In this document: piece after piece, positions 1 through 7,411 of the stretch
Layout of the letters: each line of letters begins with the position of its first letter
How positions within the stretch are numbered: the first letter of the stretch is position 1
Assembly (NCBI GenBank): GCA_964644705.1
Contig: CAZXYF010000082.1
Span: 1-12,774 of the forward strand
Length of the DNA: 12,774 nt
Direction: 5' to 3'
DNA from: CAZXYF01 sp964644705
Lineage (GTDB): Bacteria > Planctomycetota > Brocadiia > SM23-32
Notes under the pieces: generated by a model
Databases searched by the model: none
What the model saw: only the letters and a program-made list of their open reading frames with translations
Told to the model about the DNA's origin: nothing
Translations under genes and position numbers: made by a program

Positions 1-47
1 GTGGACAGCACCGCAACGGAGCCCACCACATCATCCTATCCCGTATC

Positions 48-2237
48 TCAAACACCGGGCTCGATTTTTTTGATCTCATAGGTTCGCATTTCACCCGACC
101 GCCGTGCTTCCACTTCATCGCCCACGGCCTTTCCCATGAACTTCTTACTCAGTGGGGCTTCATACGAATACACGTCCGATGATGGATCGGCATCCCACGG
201 ACCGAGGAAGGTCAGAATACGCTCCTCATTGTCTTCCACATCCCGGACCGTCACCCGGCTCCCCACCGTGACGGTGGAGCTGTCCGCCATTTCATGGGTG
301 ATGATGCGCGAACGCGACAACTCATCTTTTATCTGGCTGGCTTCCTCGCTCAACCGACCGCGTTCCTCCATAGCAGCGGTGTATTCGGCATTCTCACTCA
401 AATCACCGAATTCAGCCGCTTCCCCCACCTCCTGAATGACTTCCGGCATGCGCTCATTGACGATATGATCGTATTCATCGCTTCGTTTCTGGTATCCCTC
501 CTCCGTGGTGTAGATGACATTTTGCTCCCACGGGGGAACCGACGCACGGAACAGCTCCGGGCGCGCGGCCCGAATGCTGCGGGCAACCCGAGCCCGGACG
601 CGCTTGGTCAAACCCTGACACCGTTCAACCTGCGCCATGAGCGCCGAAATCTCTTCATCCGAGGCGCCGCTAACGCATTCTTCGATGGCGTTCTCGCCTG
701 CCGACAGCAACGCATCTCTTACGCGGGAGGTCAGCTTTTTCTGATCTTCCTCCGACATCGCCCCGCCGCGGCTGGCAAGTGCCAGCACGGACAGGAGTTT
801 TCTCAGTACGGAGAGCCGCGCCACGTCGTCCCCAATCGAGATCGATTCGACATCGTTCACCACTTTCCACAGCCAGATCACCGCCCCCGGATGTGGGTTC
901 GGGATGTGAAGAATTTCCTCCGCCACTTCTTCAGCCCGGCTCTCCTCACCGGCAGCGGCAAGCTGGCGAGCACACCAGCTGCATCCAACGGAGGGCAAAT
1001 GCGGCATGATGGAGGCAAACAATTCCGGCCAGTCCTCGCTGTACCAATCCGGAAGTTTCTGCAGCACATCTTCCAGGATGTCCTCGGGCATGTCTCCCCC
1101 CTTCAGAACGTCCTCTGCCTGCTCCCGATTGAGCAGTTTGTCTTCCAGAGACATATCGGCGGGCAGAGCATCCGGATCCGATTCGCGCACGTTATCCAGC
1201 GCTGCCAGGGCTCCCATTTTCAGCACCTGTTTCCCCCCATCGCCCGCCCTTTCAACCATTCCCATCAAACTCTCGCCGATGTGCTGGAGCAATTCCAGCC
1301 GTCCCTCAAGCTCGGAACTGGTTTCCCCGAGGATCTCGTCCACTTCCTCCAGCTTTTCAAATGCCCTGGCGCGATCAAAACGACGCTTCAACTGTTCGGC
1401 CCTGTCCATCGGTTCGGATCGGATAAACAGATCCGGGGAACGTCCCCCTGTGGAACCAATCGTGGCCGATTTCTCCAGTTTTTTGCGCGTGCTGGACCAC
1501 CATCCCGACCACTTTTTGTCCCGCAGGCAGGGCTTGATATACCGTCGCACCCGTTTTAGATTCATCCGCCCCTCGAAGGTGTTTAAAACGAGCCGGATGA
1601 GTTCCAGCGGTGTGTTTTCGGCCATATCCGCCAGGCGATCTTTTTCATACACTACCAGCGCCCGAACATCATCGTCACTTACGCCCTCAAGCCGGTCCAA
1701 TTCATCCAGGTCAAAAGTTCCCCTCCGGCCTTCAAAATCAATTTCGAAGCCCTCCCGGGGATCGAGCCCGACGACCATGCCGATCCGGGCTCCGGGGTCA
1801 ACCCTGACGTAGCTTCCGGGCGCCATATCTTCCAACTTTTCCATTCGTTCAACGGACCGGGCGCCGCCGAGGTCATAATCCCCCAGCGTCAGCTTCAACA
1901 CGGCTCGTGCCCATTCCTCGTCCTCCTCTTCCTCCCGGTAAAGCCGGATCGCCTCTTCTCGCAGATCATCGCTGTCAGGAATGCCTTTCAGTCCCTCACG
2001 GGCCACCGTCAGTGCCGCCTTCTCCTTGCCGGCGTCACTCAGGCTGGAAACGAGGAACCAGAAGAGGGATTCCGCCGTATCCTGCTCCTCCACCCGACAC
2101 AGAGCCTGCCCCACCTCTATCAGCTTTTTCCAGGGGACGTCTTCCTGTTCAAGCGCTTCCATCCATCCAACTTCCACTTCTTCCGTTTTACCTTTGCGGG
2201 CCGCTTTCAACAAGTCTTCCATCCTCGGTTCTCCCAT
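48..2237 (-). CDS. greA: Long-form GreA transcription elongation (transcript cleavage) factor with large N-terminal extension
   Basis: The last ~160 residues (about 571-729) form a complete GreA: a coiled-coil hairpin whose tip reads GDLSENAEY, with the two acidic residues (D612, E615) that GreA inserts into the RNA polymerase secondary channel to stimulate cleavage of backtracked RNA, then the FKBP-like C-terminal domain. The N-terminal ~570 residues are acidic and helical. They include TPR-like helices, a small beta module near 'GSYVRVDPGARIGMVVG', and a tryptophan-rich 'WSGWWSSTRKKLEK' stretch. Chlamydial GreA proteins of ~715 aa share this layout. The frame stays open upstream to 2456, but I chose the ATG at 2237: it has an AGGTGAG Shine-Dalgarno four bases upstream, and the candidate promoter would start transcription near 2271, downstream of the next upstream ATG (2297). 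Length is 729 aa. What the extension binds is not visible. The gene is divergent from wecA. Confidence 0.9.
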   Translation of the reverse strand: MGEPRMEDLLKAARKGKTEEVEVGWMEALEQEDVPWKKLIEVGQALCRVEEQDTAESLFWFLVSSLSDAGKEKAALTVAREGLKGIPDSDDLREEAIRLYREEEEDEEWARAVLKLTLGDYDLGGARSVERMEKLEDMAPGSYVRVDPGARIGMVVGLDPREGFEIDFEGRRGTFDLDELDRLEGVSDDDVRALVVYEKDRLADMAENTPLELIRLVLNTFEGRMNLKRVRRYIKPCLRDKKWSGWWSSTRKKLEKSATIGSTGGRSPDLFIRSEPMDRAEQLKRRFDRARAFEKLEEVDEILGETSSELEGRLELLQHIGESLMGMVERAGDGGKQVLKMGALAALDNVRESDPDALPADMSLEDKLLNREQAEDVLKGGDMPEDILEDVLQKLPDWYSEDWPELFASIMPHLPSVGCSWCARQLAAAGEESRAEEVAEEILHIPNPHPGAVIWLWKVVNDVESISIGDDVARLSVLRKLLSVLALASRGGAMSEEDQKKLTSRVRDALLSAGENAIEECVSGASDEEISALMAQVERCQGLTKRVRARVARSIRAARPELFRASVPPWEQNVIYTTEEGYQKRSDEYDHIVNERMPEVIQEVGEAAEFGDLSENAEYTAAMEERGRLSEEASQIKDELSRSRIITHEMADSSTVTVGSRVTVRDVEDNEERILTFLGPWDADPSSDVYSYEAPLSKKFMGKAVGDEVEARRSGEMRTYEIKKIEPGV

Positions 2238-2241
2238 ATAT

Positions 2242-2248
2242 CTCACCT
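2242..2248 (-). promoter_or_regulatory. Ribosome binding site deciding the greA start
   Basis: The minus strand reads AGGTGAG, four bases before the ATG at 2237, and matches the 16S anti-Shine-Dalgarno well. The upstream in-frame ATG at 2297 has no comparable site, so translation should begin at 2237 even though the frame is open for another ~220 bases. Confidence 0.7.
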
Positions 2249-2277
2249 GTTCCCGGTCGCGTTTTCCATGATGTATT

Positions 2278-2306
2278 ATTATAAGACGTTCTGTCATTCC
2301 GGCCAA
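2278..2306 (-). promoter_or_regulatory. Sigma70-type promoter for greA
   Basis: On the minus strand, TTGGCC (2306-2301) and a perfect TATAAT (2283-2278) are separated by 17 bases. The start point would be near 2271, giving a leader of about 34 nt that holds the AGGTGAG site. It points away from the wecA promoter, and the two -10 boxes are ~130 bp apart. Confidence 0.65.
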
Positions 2307-2384
2307 CGAGACAGCACGCACCTTCGCTAATTGCTGCTTTGTGATGGGGCGAGTTCTGGGGATGGCTGCCCCATCGTAAGTATT

Positions 2385-2414
2385 TTGCCCGACGGCATCC
2401 GCGGCTGATATAAT
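2385..2414 (+). promoter_or_regulatory. Sigma70-type promoter for wecA
   Basis: TTGCCC (2385-2390) and a perfect TATAAT (2409-2414) are separated by 18 bases. The expected start is near 2421, giving a ~50 nt leader with GGAGGT at 2462-2467 before the wecA ATG. No riboswitch-like structure is evident in so short a leader. Confidence 0.65.
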
Positions 2415-2471
2415 AGTTATTCTGTTGAACCCCCGGCAAACATCCCACTTCCACATCTGACGGAGGTTGTC

Positions 2472-3566
2472 ATGCGCGTCGCATTGATAGCTGTTTTTGC
2501 CCTGACATTCGGCATTTCGCTGGGCCTCACCTGGTTCGTGCGTCGTCTGTCACTGCGTTGGGATTTTGTGGATGAACCGGGTGGACGAAAACAGCATGAG
2601 ATGACGACTCCACAGGGGGGAGGTATCGCAATCTGGCTCTCCACTTCGGGAATTATTTTCGCCGTCGCGTTCGCGGCCTACATTTTGCACCATAATCCCG
2701 GCCTGATAAACCTGCCGGCCTCTCTGGCCGATCAATCACGCCGGGCCGCCCGAACCCTCCCCCTTCTTCTGTATATACTGGGCGGGGGCCTGGCGGTGGC
2801 ATTTTTCGGGCTGTGGGATGATCTGCGCCCGTTTCCCCCGGTCGCAAAATTGATCGCACAGTTTATCATCGTCACAGTGATCGTCCTGACCAGCGGCATC
2901 CGTATCAACCTGTTCCTGCCCTCGGACGCCGTCCAGGCAGCGGTCACAATTGTGTGGATTGTCTTGCTGACCAATTCTTTCAACCTGCTGGATAACATGG
3001 ATGGTCTCTGCAGCGGAGTGGCTCTGGTGTGCGGGACCTCCCTGCTTATCCTGGCCCTCCAGACCGGCCAGTTCTTCATCGCCGGCTATACTCTCGTCAT
3101 ACTGGGGTCCGTCCTTGGGTTCCTGTTCTTCAATTTCCCACCCGCGTCCATTTTCATGGGCGATACGGGAAGCATGTTTCTGGGATATATGCTGGCCACC
3201 GCAACCTGTCTCAGCACGTTCATGTCGGCCGACCAGACCAATATCCTGTTTCCCGCCCTTGTCCCGCTCATCATTTTCGCCATCCCCCTGTACGACACCC
3301 TGAGCGTCCTGTTCATCAGGTTGCACCACCAACGCCATCCCCTGGCCGGCGACCGTAACCACCTGTCCCACCGGCTGCATCGGCTCGGCCTCAGCGCCCC
3401 TCGCGTCCTCAGCACCATCGTTCTCATGACTCTGGCAACGGCACTAGGCGCCACCGCTCCGTATGGCGCTTCTCTCTGGAGAATCCTGGTCCCCACCATC
3501 CAGACACTGGCCGCCCTCTGCGTGCTGGTGGAACTTGAGCTCGCCGGGACGGAGATAAGTTGGTAA
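2472..3566 (+). CDS. wecA: Undecaprenyl-phosphate sugar-1-phosphate transferase (WecA/TagO/MraY family)
   Basis: This polytopic membrane enzyme (364 aa, about ten or eleven hydrophobic segments) should transfer a sugar-1-phosphate, most likely GlcNAc-1-P, from a UDP-sugar to undecaprenyl phosphate on the cytoplasmic face. That step starts lipid-linked polysaccharide (O-antigen, teichoic-acid-like or capsule) synthesis. Family landmarks appear in order: RKQHEMTTPQGGG (39-51), the Mg-binding pair in GLWDDLRPF (DD 116-117), NLLDNMDG (171-178), FMGDTGS (GDTG 230-233), and the histidine-rich cytoplasmic loop HHQRHPLAGDRNHLSHRL (285-302). That loop separates WecA-type enzymes from MraY. The sugar specificity cannot be read from sequence, so the symbol is a family-level choice. 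The ATG at 2472 follows GGAGGT. No other glycan genes are nearby. Confidence 0.9.
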   Translation: MRVALIAVFALTFGISLGLTWFVRRLSLRWDFVDEPGGRKQHEMTTPQGGGIAIWLSTSGIIFAVAFAAYILHHNPGLINLPASLADQSRRAARTLPLLLYILGGGLAVAFFGLWDDLRPFPPVAKLIAQFIIVTVIVLTSGIRINLFLPSDAVQAAVTIVWIVLLTNSFNLLDNMDGLCSGVALVCGTSLLILALQTGQFFIAGYTLVILGSVLGFLFFNFPPASIFMGDTGSMFLGYMLATATCLSTFMSADQTNILFPALVPLIIFAIPLYDTLSVLFIRLHHQRHPLAGDRNHLSHRLHRLGLSAPRVLSTIVLMTLATALGATAPYGASLWRILVPTIQTLAALCVLVELELAGTEISW

Positions 3567-3588
3567 ATGAACGTTTCTTGTTTATAAT
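3560..3588 (+). promoter_or_regulatory. Sigma70-type promoter for prs, overlapping the end of wecA
   Basis: TTGGTA (3560-3565) and a perfect TATAAT (3583-3588) are separated by 17 bases. The -35 box covers the last codons and stop of wecA. Transcription should start near 3595, about 50 bases before the prs ATG, so prs probably has its own transcript beside any read-through from wecA. Confidence 0.65.
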
Positions 3589-3643
3589 ATTCCCGTTCGC
3601 AAAAGACTCTATTTCTCTGTTTTGAAACAGGAGGCTTGTGGGG

Positions 3644-4723
3644 ATGTACGATCGCCTCATGCTATTTACGGGCCGCGCCAGTTACTATTTATCGGACAAG
3701 ATACTGCATGCTCTGCGCAGATTTCCAGGCTTTCAGGGCCTGGAGCTCTATGAGCCCGAAGTTATCACCTTCGCCAATGAGAACCTCAAGGTAAAAATCA
3801 CTGAAAGCGTGCGAGGGGCCGATGTCTTTGTGATTCAGACCGCAGCCTCATCCTGGCATGCCCCGCGCGGGGTCAACCCTGAGACAATGGATCCGGAGGA
3901 TGCAGGTCGCCTGAGCCTTTCCCAGAACCTCATGGAACTGCTCATCATGGTGGATGCCCTGCGTGGGGCCTCCGCCGGGCGAATCACCGTTGTCACGCCG
4001 TATTATCCATACGCTCGCAGCGATAAAAAAGATGAGCCTCGCATTTCCATTACCGCCCGGTTGATGGGCCAGCTATTCAATCAAGCCGGAGCGGACCGGA
4101 TCCTCACCGTCAACCTGCACGCGTTGCAAATCCAGGGATTCCCCCGGATGCCTTTTGATCAGCTGGATGCCAATCCGCTGATTGCGGATTACTTCCGTCA
4201 GGAACATGATCTGAGCAACCTGGGTGTTCTTGCCACCGACGCCGGTGGCGTCAAATGGGCCACGAAATACGCCGAGATGCTGAACTGTCCCCTCGCCGTC
4301 TGCGACAAACGACGCTGGGAAGATAACGCAGATCCGGAAATACGCAACGTTATCGGTAGTAGTGAGATTGAGGGCCGGAACGTCGCCATTTTTGACGACG
4401 AAATACTCACCGGTGGAACCATGACTACCGCCATTAAGGTTCTCAAAAACAGGTTTGACCTGCCCGTCTCCTACGTCTCCTGCGTCCACCCCGTCTTCTC
4501 GCCGGGCGCCATTGAACAGATCCATGAAACGGGCGTGAAGCAGATTGTGACGAGTGACACGCTGCCCCCGGCCAAAACCGACGACGATATCGTGAAAGTG
4601 GTCAGCGCGGCCCCACTCATTGCGACGGCCATTCGGAACATCCACACCAATGAATCCGTCTCACAGATTTTCCAGCAACCCAGTTTCCTGCTCGGGGGCG
4701 AACAGGGCGACCTGTGGGAGTAA
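3644..4723 (+). CDS. prs: Ribose-phosphate diphosphokinase (PRPP synthetase)
   Basis: This cytosolic enzyme makes PRPP from ribose 5-phosphate and ATP, the precursor of purines, pyrimidines, NAD, histidine and tryptophan. Landmarks are the N-terminal FTGRAS (8-13), the ATP-binding flexible loop RSDKKDEPRIS (125-135), TVNLHALQIQGF (155-166) with catalytic-region H159, TDAGGVKWATKYA (198-210), DKRR (221-224) and the PRPP loop DDEILTGGT (251-259). The usual loop is DDxxDTxGT, so the third Asp is replaced by Leu (L255). Usual family length is ~315; this has 359 residues, including ~17 beyond the normal C-terminus 'NESVSQIF'. I chose the ATG at 3644 because it lies nine bases after AGGAGG (3629-3634). 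The in-frame GTG at 3638 would be only three bases away. Confidence 0.92.
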   Translation: MYDRLMLFTGRASYYLSDKILHALRRFPGFQGLELYEPEVITFANENLKVKITESVRGADVFVIQTAASSWHAPRGVNPETMDPEDAGRLSLSQNLMELLIMVDALRGASAGRITVVTPYYPYARSDKKDEPRISITARLMGQLFNQAGADRILTVNLHALQIQGFPRMPFDQLDANPLIADYFRQEHDLSNLGVLATDAGGVKWATKYAEMLNCPLAVCDKRRWEDNADPEIRNVIGSSEIEGRNVAIFDDEILTGGTMTTAIKVLKNRFDLPVSYVSCVHPVFSPGAIEQIHETGVKQIVTSDTLPPAKTDDDIVKVVSAAPLIATAIRNIHTNESVSQIFQQPSFLLGGEQGDLWE

Positions 4724-4894
4724 CTCAGACGGCCGCTCCCCTGATAACACGGTTCACCTGACCACCTTTATCCTTCACCAGGATAGCGGACCAGGGACCA
4801 CACCCGCGGCGCAGGGATCCGGCCTGCCCCAGCTGCTGACAGATCAGCTCCATTTGCCAACACTTTTGTATGATGCTGCAAGGAGATCAATAAT

Positions 4895-6649
4895 ATGCCC
4901 CACGACGATACCAGCCCCGCCCGCAATGACATTGTGGAATGGGCGGCAACGGTTACTCCTCTCGATGAAACAAAGATCGACAACCTGCTGGAAGTCCCGC
5001 CGGATCCCGATATGGGAGATTACGCCCTGCCCTGCTTCGTACTGGCTCAGGAGTGGAAGAAATCTCCCGTTGACATCGCCGCTGAACTGGCCGAACAGTT
5101 CAAGCCCACCGACGGCCTCTCCGGGGCTTCGGCCGAGGGTCCGTACCTCAACTTCCATGTAAACCGATCACGCATGGCCGAACAACTCCTTGGTCATATC
5201 CACGAACACGGGGATGCTTACGGAACCCGCACGCGCGACAACGAACCCACCATTGTCATCGACTACTCCAGCCCCAACATCGCCAAGCATCTGGGAGTCC
5301 ACCATCTTCGGTCCGCAATAATCGGCCGCTCCCTGTATCGCATATTTGAATCACTCGGTTATAACTGCGTGGGTATCAATCACCTCGGAGACTGGGGGAC
5401 GAGCTTCGGCAAACTCATCGTCGCCTGCGAGCGCTACGATGAACTCGATCCCGAGACCGCCACCGTTACCGATCTGCAGGAAGCTTACGTGCGTTTCAGC
5501 CGTGAGGCAGAGGAAAATCCGGAACTGGAAGATGCCGCCCGGAAGGCCTTCCGCCGGTTGGAGAATGGGGATCCCGAAGCACGGAAACTGTGGGAGACAT
5601 TCAAAGAAGTCAGTTTGGCCGAGTTCGAACGCATCTACGAGATGCTCGGCATAGAATTCGACCACTACACACCAGAAAGTTTTTATCTTGATCGCACCTC
5701 GGACGTACTGGAGCGTTTGCAGGACCAGAACATCGCGGTGGAGAGCGAAGATGCCCTCATCGTTCCAATGGATGAGGAGGACATGCCCCCGATGATGCTG
5801 CGCAAGCGCGATGAAACCACTCTCTATGCGACGCGAGACATCTGTGCGGCCGAGTACCGGTGGCAGGAATACGAGTTTGCTCACTGCCTGTATGTGGTTG
5901 GCGGGGAACAGAAACTCCACTTCGATCAGCTGCGAGAAGTTCTCTCCAAACTCGGTCATACCTGGGCAAACCGCATCGAACACATCAACTTCGGCCTTCT
6001 GAAATTCCTGGACGAGGAGACGGGTAAAGCGCGCACAGGTTCCACCCGAAAGGGCGATATGGTGCTGCTTGAGGATGTATTGACCAACGGCATCGATAAG
6101 GCACGGACCAAACTTCAGGATAACCTCGACAGGCTGGATACGGACACCGACCTCGATGAACTCGCCAGCCAGGTAGGCATCGGAGCGGTCGTTTTCAGCG
6201 ATCTGTGCGTCAACCGCGAGCGGGACGTGATCTTCGATTGGGATCGAATGCTGGATTTTGAGGGGGACACGGGCCCGTATGTGCAATATGCCCACGCGCG
6301 GCTCTGCAGCATCCTCCGCAAAGCCGACTCCCCCGTTGACCCGACCGCGGACTGTGAGCTGCTGACGCTACCGGAAGAATGGGATCTGATCCGAAAACTG
6401 GAAGACTACCCCGAACGCGTGGAAAAAGCCGCCCACAAACGACAACCCAGCGTGGTTGCCAATTACCTGATTGAGCTCTGTTCCAAATTCAGCACATACT
6501 ATAGTGCGGGCATGCATGAACCCGACCGACGCGTTCTGTGCCCCGACGAAGCAACGCAAGCCGCGCGATTGCTGCTGGTGGATGGCGTCCGGCACGTCAT
6601 TCGTAATGGACTGCATTTGCTGGGTGTTGATGCCCCGGAACGGATGTAA
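4895..6649 (+). CDS. argS: Arginyl-tRNA synthetase
   Basis: This class I enzyme charges tRNA-Arg with arginine. The N-terminal additional domain is recognisable (PPDPDMGDYALPCF, 35-48, and EGPYLNFHVN, 81-90). The catalytic core carries SSPNIAKHLGVHHLRS (125-140), where the HIGH signature reads GVHH, then NHLGDWGTSFGKL. The KMSKS-equivalent loop is KARTGSTRKG (378-387), followed by the GDTGPYVQYAHAR segment. The DALR anticodon-binding domain fills about 490-584 and ends in HLLGVDAPERM, typical of ArgS. The 584-aa length is normal. The ATG follows AGGAG by nine bases. It lies 171 bp after prs, with no clear terminator or complete promoter between them, and 39 bp before the HAD gene, with which it is probably co-transcribed. 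Confidence 0.96.
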   Translation: MPHDDTSPARNDIVEWAATVTPLDETKIDNLLEVPPDPDMGDYALPCFVLAQEWKKSPVDIAAELAEQFKPTDGLSGASAEGPYLNFHVNRSRMAEQLLGHIHEHGDAYGTRTRDNEPTIVIDYSSPNIAKHLGVHHLRSAIIGRSLYRIFESLGYNCVGINHLGDWGTSFGKLIVACERYDELDPETATVTDLQEAYVRFSREAEENPELEDAARKAFRRLENGDPEARKLWETFKEVSLAEFERIYEMLGIEFDHYTPESFYLDRTSDVLERLQDQNIAVESEDALIVPMDEEDMPPMMLRKRDETTLYATRDICAAEYRWQEYEFAHCLYVVGGEQKLHFDQLREVLSKLGHTWANRIEHINFGLLKFLDEETGKARTGSTRKGDMVLLEDVLTNGIDKARTKLQDNLDRLDTDTDLDELASQVGIGAVVFSDLCVNRERDVIFDWDRMLDFEGDTGPYVQYAHARLCSILRKADSPVDPTADCELLTLPEEWDLIRKLEDYPERVEKAAHKRQPSVVANYLIELCSKFSTYYSAGMHEPDRRVLCPDEATQAARLLLVDGVRHVIRNGLHLLGVDAPERM

Positions 6650-6688
6650 AACTTTTATTGGCCCGAATCATAGAAGCGGGAGAACCAC

Positions 6689-7402
6689 ATGCCCTCATTC
6701 GCCGCCGTCTTCTTCGACCTCAAAGGCACCCTGTGGGATCATCTGGCATGTGCCGAGCACGTGATGGGGGTGGTCTTCCCCAAACTCATGGACCACCTGC
6801 CGGACGCAATTTCGGAGGAAGAGGTGCGCCGGCAATTCAATGTCGCCCTGCTGCAGAGCGCCCGGGACACCGGCCTCGTCGCCGATAACCGCTTCTCGAT
6901 CCGGGATCGGTTCGAACACCTGCTGGAGTACTATGGCGTCCACCAACCAAAACTCGCGCGCCAGCTCAGCTCACAATACAACTCAGCTCGCCGTTTTGCC
7001 ATGCGCGGCACGGTCCAGACCGGAGCACGCGGCGTGCTCAAACGCCTCCGCGCGAATGACATCCCCGTGGGAATCATCACCAACGGCGGCCCCGCCGTGC
7101 AGCGACAAACTCTGCGCGCCCTCGCCCTCCACAACCATCTGGACTTCGTTGTGAGCGGGGATATAGAGGGATTCAGCAAACCCGATGTCCGACTGTTTGA
7201 ACGCGCACTCAATCTGGTGGACGCCTCTCCGGACGAGGCCCTTTTCGTGGGCGACAGCCTTTTCACCGACATTCTCGGCGCTCACCGGGCTGGTATATCG
7301 GCCGCCTGGCTGCATCAGGCCCACAAACATGTGCCCGAGACTTTGCCCGAACCCGATTACGTGATTGATGAGCTGCCCGAGGTCCTGAAAATAGTCGGCT
7401 GA
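6689..7402 (+). CDS. HAD-superfamily hydrolase (subfamily I) with Asp-to-Lys change in motif I
   Basis: This 237-aa protein has a Rossmann-like HAD core with a helical cap (about 18-105). Motif I is FFDLKGTLW: nucleophile Asp D10 is present, but the usual general acid/base Asp two residues later is Lys (K12). Motif II is IITNGG (T131), motif III GFSKPD (K164), and motif IV FVGDSLFTD (D189, D194), all intact. Most phosphatases of this fold need DxD. DxK is, from memory, also seen in REG-2/HDHD3-like members of subfamily IA. The substrate is therefore unknown, and it may be a weak phosphatase, a different hydrolase or a non-catalytic binder. The ATG at 6689 has GGGAGA (6678-6683) upstream. It probably shares a transcript with argS. 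Confidence 0.85.
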   Translation: MPSFAAVFFDLKGTLWDHLACAEHVMGVVFPKLMDHLPDAISEEEVRRQFNVALLQSARDTGLVADNRFSIRDRFEHLLEYYGVHQPKLARQLSSQYNSARRFAMRGTVQTGARGVLKRLRANDIPVGIITNGGPAVQRQTLRALALHNHLDFVVSGDIEGFSKPDVRLFERALNLVDASPDEALFVGDSLFTDILGAHRAGISAAWLHQAHKHVPETLPEPDYVIDELPEVLKIVG

Positions 7403-7411
7403 ACCGGTGTT

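Noticed and set aside
294..1559. 421-residue plus-strand frame opposite greA
   Set aside because: It is the antisense shadow of greA with no domain signature, and the opposite strand encodes recognisable GreA motifs.
2238..2456. Extra 73 N-terminal residues of the greA frame
   Set aside because: A clear AGGTGAG site serves the ATG at 2237, and the promoter -10 box lies inside this stretch, so it should not be in the mRNA as coding sequence.
2736..3380. 214-residue minus-strand frame opposite wecA
   Set aside because: Antisense shadow of a gene with all WecA landmarks; Gln/Asp/Gly-rich composition typical of shadow frames.
4869..4874. TATGAT as an argS promoter -10 box
   Set aside because: No -35 box at 16-19 bases, and transcription would begin at about the ribosome binding site, leaving almost no leader.
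5351..6295. 314-residue minus-strand frame opposite argS
   Set aside because: Antisense shadow of argS, with no family motif or ribosome binding site.
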